Part shown: positions 59,500-64,000 of the stretch, in pieces
Numbering within the stretch: position 1 is the first letter of the stretch
Layout of the letters: the number at the start of each line of letters is the position of its first letter
Assembly: GCA_963788225.1 (NCBI GenBank)
Contig: CAWBGI010000003.1
Span: forward strand, 1,005,536 to 1,069,535
Length of the DNA stretch: 64,000 nt
Source: Sulfotelmatobacter sp963788225
Lineage (GTDB): Bacteria; Acidobacteriota; Terriglobia; Terriglobales; Acidobacteriaceae
Direction: 5' to 3'
Notes under the pieces: generated by a model
What the model saw: the letters and a program-made list of their open reading frames with translations, nothing else
What the model was told of the DNA's origin: nothing
Databases searched by the model: none
Made by a program: the position numbers and the translations under genes

Positions 59500-60105
59500 A
59501 TGAAATTCCTGGCAAACTTGTTTTTGGCTGTGGCCGTTACCACTGGCCTCGTGGTCTCGGCGGGCGCGCAGAAATCGGAGCCAGTTCAGCCGGTCCAAGC
59601 CCTTGTGCCCGGGCCGATCTACTCCGCCACCGATCTGGCGGCGCTGGTTCCTGCTCCGAAGGCCGACGACGTGAGATCGCTCGACGCGATCATGCACGCT
59701 ATCTACGATGTGATCTCCGGCCCGGCGGGTGATCGGGATTGGAACCGCTTCCGTTCTCTCTGCCTGCCGCAAGTTCGTTTCACTAGCGTGGGCAGGCGCC
59801 CGGACGGGTCCTCGTACGTCGCCTCCTTCAGCATCGACGATTACATACACCGGGCCGGCGAGCACTTCGCCAAGGAAGGCTTCTACGAAAATGCAATCGT
59901 GAACCAGACGACGGGCTTTGGGAACATGAACCAGGTGCTGAGCAGCTACGAGTCGCGGCACGCTCCCGGGGAAAAGCCGTTTCAGCGCGGCGTCAATTCC
60001 TTCCAGGTGTTGAATGACGGCAAACGCTGGTGGATCGTTTCCATCCTCTGGGATTCGGAGCGGCCCGACAATCCGCTTCCGGCGAGTCTTACCGAAAAGA
60101 AATAG
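59500..60105 (+). CDS. secreted NTF2-like (SnoaL/DUF4440-like) protein
   Basis: The 201 residues start with a signal peptide (LFLAVAVTTGLVVSAGAQ). The rest resembles an NTF2-like cone fold: AIMHAIYDVISGPAGDRDWNRF, FSIDDYIHRAGEHF, RGVNSFQVLNDGKRWWIVSILW. It may bind a small ligand. AAGGAGGA lies 3 bases before the ATG, the strongest ribosome site of the cluster. It lies between ftsW and murG without known role there. Confidence 0.75.
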   Translation: MKFLANLFLAVAVTTGLVVSAGAQKSEPVQPVQALVPGPIYSATDLAALVPAPKADDVRSLDAIMHAIYDVISGPAGDRDWNRFRSLCLPQVRFTSVGRRPDGSSYVASFSIDDYIHRAGEHFAKEGFYENAIVNQTTGFGNMNQVLSSYESRHAPGEKPFQRGVNSFQVLNDGKRWWIVSILWDSERPDNPLPASLTEKK

Positions 60106-60176
60106 CCGCCACGGAGCGCACGGATCTTTCAACGTTCGTCCGCTTTATCCGCGTGAATCCCCGTAGATCCGTGGCG
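60106..60176. repeat. CACGGA palindrome before murG
   Basis: GCCACGGAGCGCACGGATC and GATCCGTGGC pair; the unit CACGGA(T/G) is repeated. Related to 61279-61378. Confidence 0.7.
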
Positions 60177-60205
60177 AGTTCTTGGCTCTGGTTTATAGTC
60201 ACCTC

Positions 60206-61279
60206 ATGCGGGCAATCCTGGCGGGCGGCGGGACGGGCGGGCATGTGATCCCGGCGCTGGCCATCGCTAACGAACTCAAGAAAAGTTACGACGGCGAGGT
60301 GCTGTTCATCGGGACGGCGCGCGGCATCGAGAACCGACTGGTGCCCGCCGCAGGATATCCCCTGCAATTGGTGCGGGTGGGGGCGCTGAAAAATGTCAGC
60401 CTGATGACGCGGGCGAAGACGGCGTTCGATTTGCCGCGCGCGGTGTGGGATGCTGGCCGCATGTTGAATGAATTCGCACCCGACGTGGTGATTGGCGTGG
60501 GCGGATATGCGTCGGGACCGACGATGCTGGCGGCGGTGGTGAAGCATATCCCGACGCTGGCGTTTGAGCCGAATGTGGTACCGGGATTTGCCAATCGAGT
60601 GGTGGCGCGGTTTGTTTCCGGAGCGGCGGTGCACTTTGAGGAGACTGCGGAATATTTTCGTAACGCCGAAGTGACGGGCGTACCGGTGCGGCAGGCGTTC
60701 TTCGAAATTCCAGTCAAGCGCGGCGGGACACCGACTCTGCTGGTGTTTGGCGGAAGCCAGGGAGCGCATGCCATCAATGAGGCGATGTTTCGCTGCCTGC
60801 CGGTGCTGATGCGGCTCGAGGCTCCCGGAATTCACATCATCCACCAGACCGGAGAGCGTGACTATAATGACGCGCTGGCCGTTTACGGTGCGCTCGGGGA
60901 GTCGGCGGAGGTTTTCAAGTTTATTGAAGACATGCCGGCGGCGTTCGCGCGCGCAGATCTGGTAGTGTGCCGCGCCGGCGCGAGCACGGTGGCGGAAATC
61001 ACGGCGGCAGGGAAGCCCGCTGTGTTCGTGCCGTTTCCGCGCGCGGCCGACGATCATCAGCGTGTGAATGCTCTAGCTCTGGAGCGCGCAGGTGCGGCGG
61101 TGTTGGTGGAGGAATCGAAACTGGAGGGAGTCTGGCTGGCGGAGACGATCGCGGCCCTCCTGGGTGACCGGCGACGATTGAAGGCGATGAGCGAGGCGGC
61201 GCGGGAGTTGTCGCATCCCAATGCGGCGCGTGATATTGCGGCGCTGGCGGTGCGGGTGGCGGGAGTAGAACAAAATTAG
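60206..61279 (+). CDS. murG: UDP-GlcNAc:lipid I N-acetylglucosaminyltransferase
   Basis: MurG turns lipid I into lipid II at the inner face of the membrane. AILAGGGTGGHVIPALAIA is the N-terminal glycine loop, VVIGVGGYASGP and EPNVVPGFANR the acceptor side, LVFGGSQGAHAINEA and ADLVVCRAGASTVAEITA the UDP-GlcNAc side. ATG 60206 starts the conserved N-terminus. TTATAGT lies 7-13 bases upstream, again suggesting a leaderless mRNA. 357 residues. Confidence 0.95.
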   Translation: MRAILAGGGTGGHVIPALAIANELKKSYDGEVLFIGTARGIENRLVPAAGYPLQLVRVGALKNVSLMTRAKTAFDLPRAVWDAGRMLNEFAPDVVIGVGGYASGPTMLAAVVKHIPTLAFEPNVVPGFANRVVARFVSGAAVHFEETAEYFRNAEVTGVPVRQAFFEIPVKRGGTPTLLVFGGSQGAHAINEAMFRCLPVLMRLEAPGIHIIHQTGERDYNDALAVYGALGESAEVFKFIEDMPAAFARADLVVCRAGASTVAEITAAGKPAVFVPFPRAADDHQRVNALALERAGAAVLVEESKLEGVWLAETIAALLGDRRRLKAMSEAARELSHPNAARDIAALAVRVAGVEQN

Positions 61280-61378
61280 CCACGGATTTGCACGGATTTC
61301 CACGGATACCCCTTTTTGGGTTCTTGTTCTTTTGAATGGTTTGGTTTTATCCGTGTGAATCCGCGTAAATCCGTGGCC
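61279..61378. repeat. CACGGATTT palindrome between murG and murC
   Basis: GCCACGGATTTGCACGGATT and ATCCGCGTAAATCCGTGGC are near reverse complements with an AT-rich centre. It overlaps the murG stop. Confidence 0.85.
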
Positions 61379-61391
61379 AAGAAGTTGCCTT

Positions 61392-62807
61392 ATGTTTGCC
61401 AAGATACAGCAGATACATTTCGTGGGCATTGGCGGGATCGGCATGAGTGGGATTGCCGAGGTGTTGCTGAATCTCGGCTATCGCGTTTCGGGCTCGGATT
61501 TGAAGAGTTCTGCGGTGACCCAGCGGCTGGCGGTCTTGGGCGCTGCTGTCTTTGAAGGACATCGTGCGGAGAACATTGCGGGAGCCGAAGTGGTGGTGAC
61601 GAGTTCGGCGATCGCGGCGGAAAATCCTGAGGTGGTCGAGGCGCACAAGCTGCACGTGCCGGTGATTCAGCGGGCGGAGATGCTGGCCGAGTTGATGCGG
61701 TTGAAGTATGGCATTGCCATCGCCGGCATGCACGGCAAGACGACTACGACTTCGATGGTGGCGGCGGTTCTCGCCGGCGGCGGGCTCGATCCAACCGTGG
61801 TGGTGGGCGGGCGCGTGGATGCGATGGGGTCGAATGCGCGACTCGGGGAAATCGCAGTATCTGGTGGCCGAGGCGGATGAGAGTGACCGCTCCTTCTTGA
61901 AGCTTTCGCCGATTCTATCCGTCGTGACCAACATCGACCGCGAGCACATGGATTGTTATCGCAACATGCGGGACGTGAAGAAGACTTTTCTGGAGTTCAT
62001 GGACCGTGTGCCGTTCTATGGGATGGTGGTGGCGTGCAACGACGATCCGCTGCTGCGGCGGCTGTTGCCGGAAGTGCAGCGGCGTACCGTGACGTATGGA
62101 ACAAAGCGCGGGTCGGATTTCCTGATCAAAGTCCCACTTCTCGCGCAAAAAGCGCGCGAGAAATGGGGCACCCGTTGAGCCACTTCCGCGTGAGTTACCG
62201 CAAGAAGGATATGGGCGAGTTCACGCTGCATGTGCCGGGGGTGCACAACATTCTGAATGCGACAGCCGCGATCGCTGTGGGAGTGGGGTTGGATGTTGGA
62301 ACTGATGCGATCCGGACGGCGCTCGATCAGTTCCGCGGAGTCGACCGGCGGTTCCAGTTGCGCGGTCGGGCGGCGGGCGTGAGTGTGATCGACGATTATG
62401 GACACCATCCCACGGAAATCAAGGCGACGCTAGCCGCGGCGCGGTCGTGCGGCTTTCGCAAGGTTCACGTGGTGTTCCAGCCGCACCGATTCACGCGCAC
62501 GCGCGATTTGATGGAGGAGTTCTCCACGGCGTTTGCCGACGCCGATTCGTTGTTTGTTCTCGATATTTATGCAGCGAGCGAGAAGCCGATCGAGGGGATC
62601 AGTGGGGAAGGGTTGGCGCAGGCGATCCGCGAGAAGGGTGAACGGAATGTCCAGTACGTGAGTTCGTTCGCGGACGCCGTGAGTTCTGTAGCCGCAGCGG
62701 CCGAGGATGGGGACATGATCTTAACGCTGGGGGCGGGCAGCGTTTCGCAGTTGGGGCCGATGATTGTGGAGAAGTTGAAAGAGCAGGCGCCCGGAGCAGG
62801 GAGCTAA
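61392..62807 (+). CDS. murC: UDP-MurNAc-L-alanine ligase, two frame changes
   Basis: MurC starts the stem peptide. The N-terminal part (FVGIGGIGMSGIAEVLL, ATP loop GIAIAGMHGKTTTTSMVA) reads in one frame to 61845. There CGGGGAAAT has four G where AAATCGCAG needs three. The middle (KSQYLVAEADESDRSF, TNIDREHMDCY) is in the next frame. After a palindrome at 62131-62172 the first frame returns (SHFRVSYRKKDMGEF, HNILNATAAIAVG, DDYGHHPTEIKATL). Net frame is restored, so a sequencing error plus the repeat insertion, or two compensating indels, are both possible. All catalytic regions are present. Confidence 0.85.
62131..62172. repeat. palindromic element inside murC
   Basis: The ends GTCCCACTTCTCGCGC and GCGCGAGAAATGGGGCAC are near reverse complements around AAAAA. 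It falls in the linker between FLIK and SHFRV, where MurC length varies. Confidence 0.8.
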
Positions 62808-62845
62808 TTTCCGGATTGTAGGCGCGGCATCGGGCGGTGACGTAA

Positions 62846-62927
62846 CTTTGATTGTGTAAAAAGCGAGAGGGTGTAAGTTGGCTTTGGCCTAGCAAGCTAA
62901 AGCCTTTCCGAAAGGAGACCTACACCC
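62846..62927 (+). mobile_element. left end region of an IS256-type element
   Basis: The DNA from about GTGTAAAAAGCGAGAGGGT to the transposase start has no other gene and should contain the left inverted repeat. The right end lies outside the window, so the exact tip cannot be fixed. AAAGGAGA lies 9 bases before the ATG. Confidence 0.45.
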
Positions 62928-64000
62928 ATGGCGAAGATAATCCCAATCACGGAGCATTACCAACATTTTCTGGCGGAGATGAAAGAGAGTTTCTGGGGCG
63001 ATGTGTACGGCGAGACGAAACGGCTGTGGAAAGAGCGTTTGGAGGCGGATTCGCGGCGGGAGCGGGACCGGTATGCGGTGCGCGAAGTGTATCAGCGGCG
63101 GAGCAGCCGGCGGCAGCCCTATCGCAATGGCTACTACGAACGGGATTTCGTGACTCGGTTGGGGACGATCCGGCTGCGGGTGGCGCGCACCCGCGGGAAG
63201 AGTTTTCTGCCGCGTGGGCTAGAACCTTTTCAGCGGCGCGCCGAAGATGTGTCGATGCTGATTCGGGAGGCATTTCTGCGCGGCCTCTCGACGCGGCAGG
63301 TGGGGCGGGTGGTGGCCACGGTGAGCGAAGAAGTGGTGAGCCCGCAGACGGTGTCGAAGCTGACGCGGGATCTGGACGAGGTGGTGCGCCAGTTCCATCA
63401 GGCGCGGTTGGAAGACAACTACGCGTATCTGTTTTTGGACGGAGTGAGCTTGCGGGTGCGGCGTCCGGCGGGACGCAAGCGGGTGCAGATGCTGGTGGCC
63501 TACGGAGTGCGGCGCGACGGCACCCGCCATCTGCTGGCGTTTTTGCGCAGCCAAGGCGAAAGCCAGGCGGACTGGAAGGGCTGCTGCAGGATATGTATCG
63601 GCGCGGACTGGAGGGCAAGGCGCTGGGCCTGATCGTCACCGATGGCTGTGCGGCCCTGGCGGCGGCGATCTGTACTGTGTATCCGCGCGTGCGGTATCAG
63701 CGTTGCTGGGCGCACAAGATGCGCAACATTTAGAGAAGGTGAAGAAGGCCGATTTCGACGCGGTGAAACAGGACGCGCAAGCCATCTACCAAGCCGAAAG
63801 CCGTGCCGATGCCGAGGCCGCTTTTCGCGCCTTCCGCGCCCATTGGCGGGGGAAGTACGGTCCCATGGTGCGCCAACTGGAGTGCGATCTGCCGGCTTTG
63901 CTTTCGGTGTTCGCTTTCCCCGCGCACCTGCGTAAGAAGCTGCGCACCACTAACGTGATTGAACGCTGCTTCGTGGAAGTGCGCCGCCGCACCCGGCCCA
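62928..64000 (+). pseudogene. IS256-family (mutator-type) transposase, frameshifted and partial
   Basis: The DDE transposase reads in three successive frames. The first (YRNGYYERDFVTRLGTIRL, AYLFLDGVSLRVRR with the first Asp) ends after ESQADW near 63575. The second (LLQDMYRRGLEGKALGLIVTDGCAAL with the second Asp, RCWAHKMRNI) ends at 63731. The third (LEKVKKADFDAV, LRTTNVIERCFVEVRRRTRP) runs off the window. Each switch fits one missing base (for example ATTTAG for ATTTTAG). The element marks the point where ftsQ, ftsA and ftsZ would be expected after murC. Confidence 0.85.

Overview
The window looks like chromosomal DNA of an Acidobacteriota bacterium, probably near the Koribacter/Terriglobia side. 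This is an inference from gene content: an ADOP-type FtsX permease, an Oar-like TonB-dependent receptor with an N-terminal carboxypeptidase-regulatory domain, a VWFA-related secreted protein, a Ser/Thr kinase fused to other domains, and GC-rich genes. No rRNA or tRNA gene was found.

Layout. 1-5.8 kb: the tail of an unknown gene, a secreted cupin, then a lactate uptake and oxidation operon (lactate permease, lutA, lutB, lutC) behind a perfect CRP-type palindrome. 6.2-10.4 kb: a secreted NlpC/P60-like protein and a 987-residue kinase/PEGA/FGE-like/hydrolase fusion. 10.4-19 kb: infC (apparently AUC start), rpmI, rplT, pheS, pheT, an aminotransferase, a zapB-like/zapA pair and a VWFA protein. 19.5-29 kb: a beta-propeller protein, the TonB receptor, gamma-carbonic anhydrase, hisS with a foreign-looking insertion of about 110 residues, a small secreted protein and aspS. 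29-35.5 kb: two PD-(D/E)XK nucleases, cmk, a winged-helix-like protein, mutL and a REP-associated tyrosine transposase (RAYT) framed by inverted repeats. 35.5-39.4 kb: an ECF sigma/anti-sigma operon with two membrane proteins. 40-42.4 kb: a brnTA toxin-antitoxin pair, a damaged IS3-type element and an array of four parS-like palindromes. 42.4-50.5 kb: glgC, a secreted glycosidase-like protein, a frameshifted ADOP permease, small proteins and methylmalonyl-CoA mutase large subunit. 50.9-62.8 kb: murE-murF-mraY-murD-[two unknown genes]-ftsW-[NTF2-like]-murG-murC of the division/cell-wall cluster, ending at an IS256-type transposase that runs off the window.

Two themes cut across the genes. First, many gene boundaries carry a large imperfect palindrome built from 7-10 base units. 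Several unrelated unit sequences share this design, and related elements also sit inside pheT (as 11 in-frame codons) and inside murC. REP-like hairpins with a GTAG foot and the RAYT locus suggest at least some of these are mobilised. Second, single-base frameshifts occur in pheS, murC, the ADOP permease, a small zinc protein and both transposases. Two of these genes are essential, so assembly or sequencing indels are as likely as real decay.
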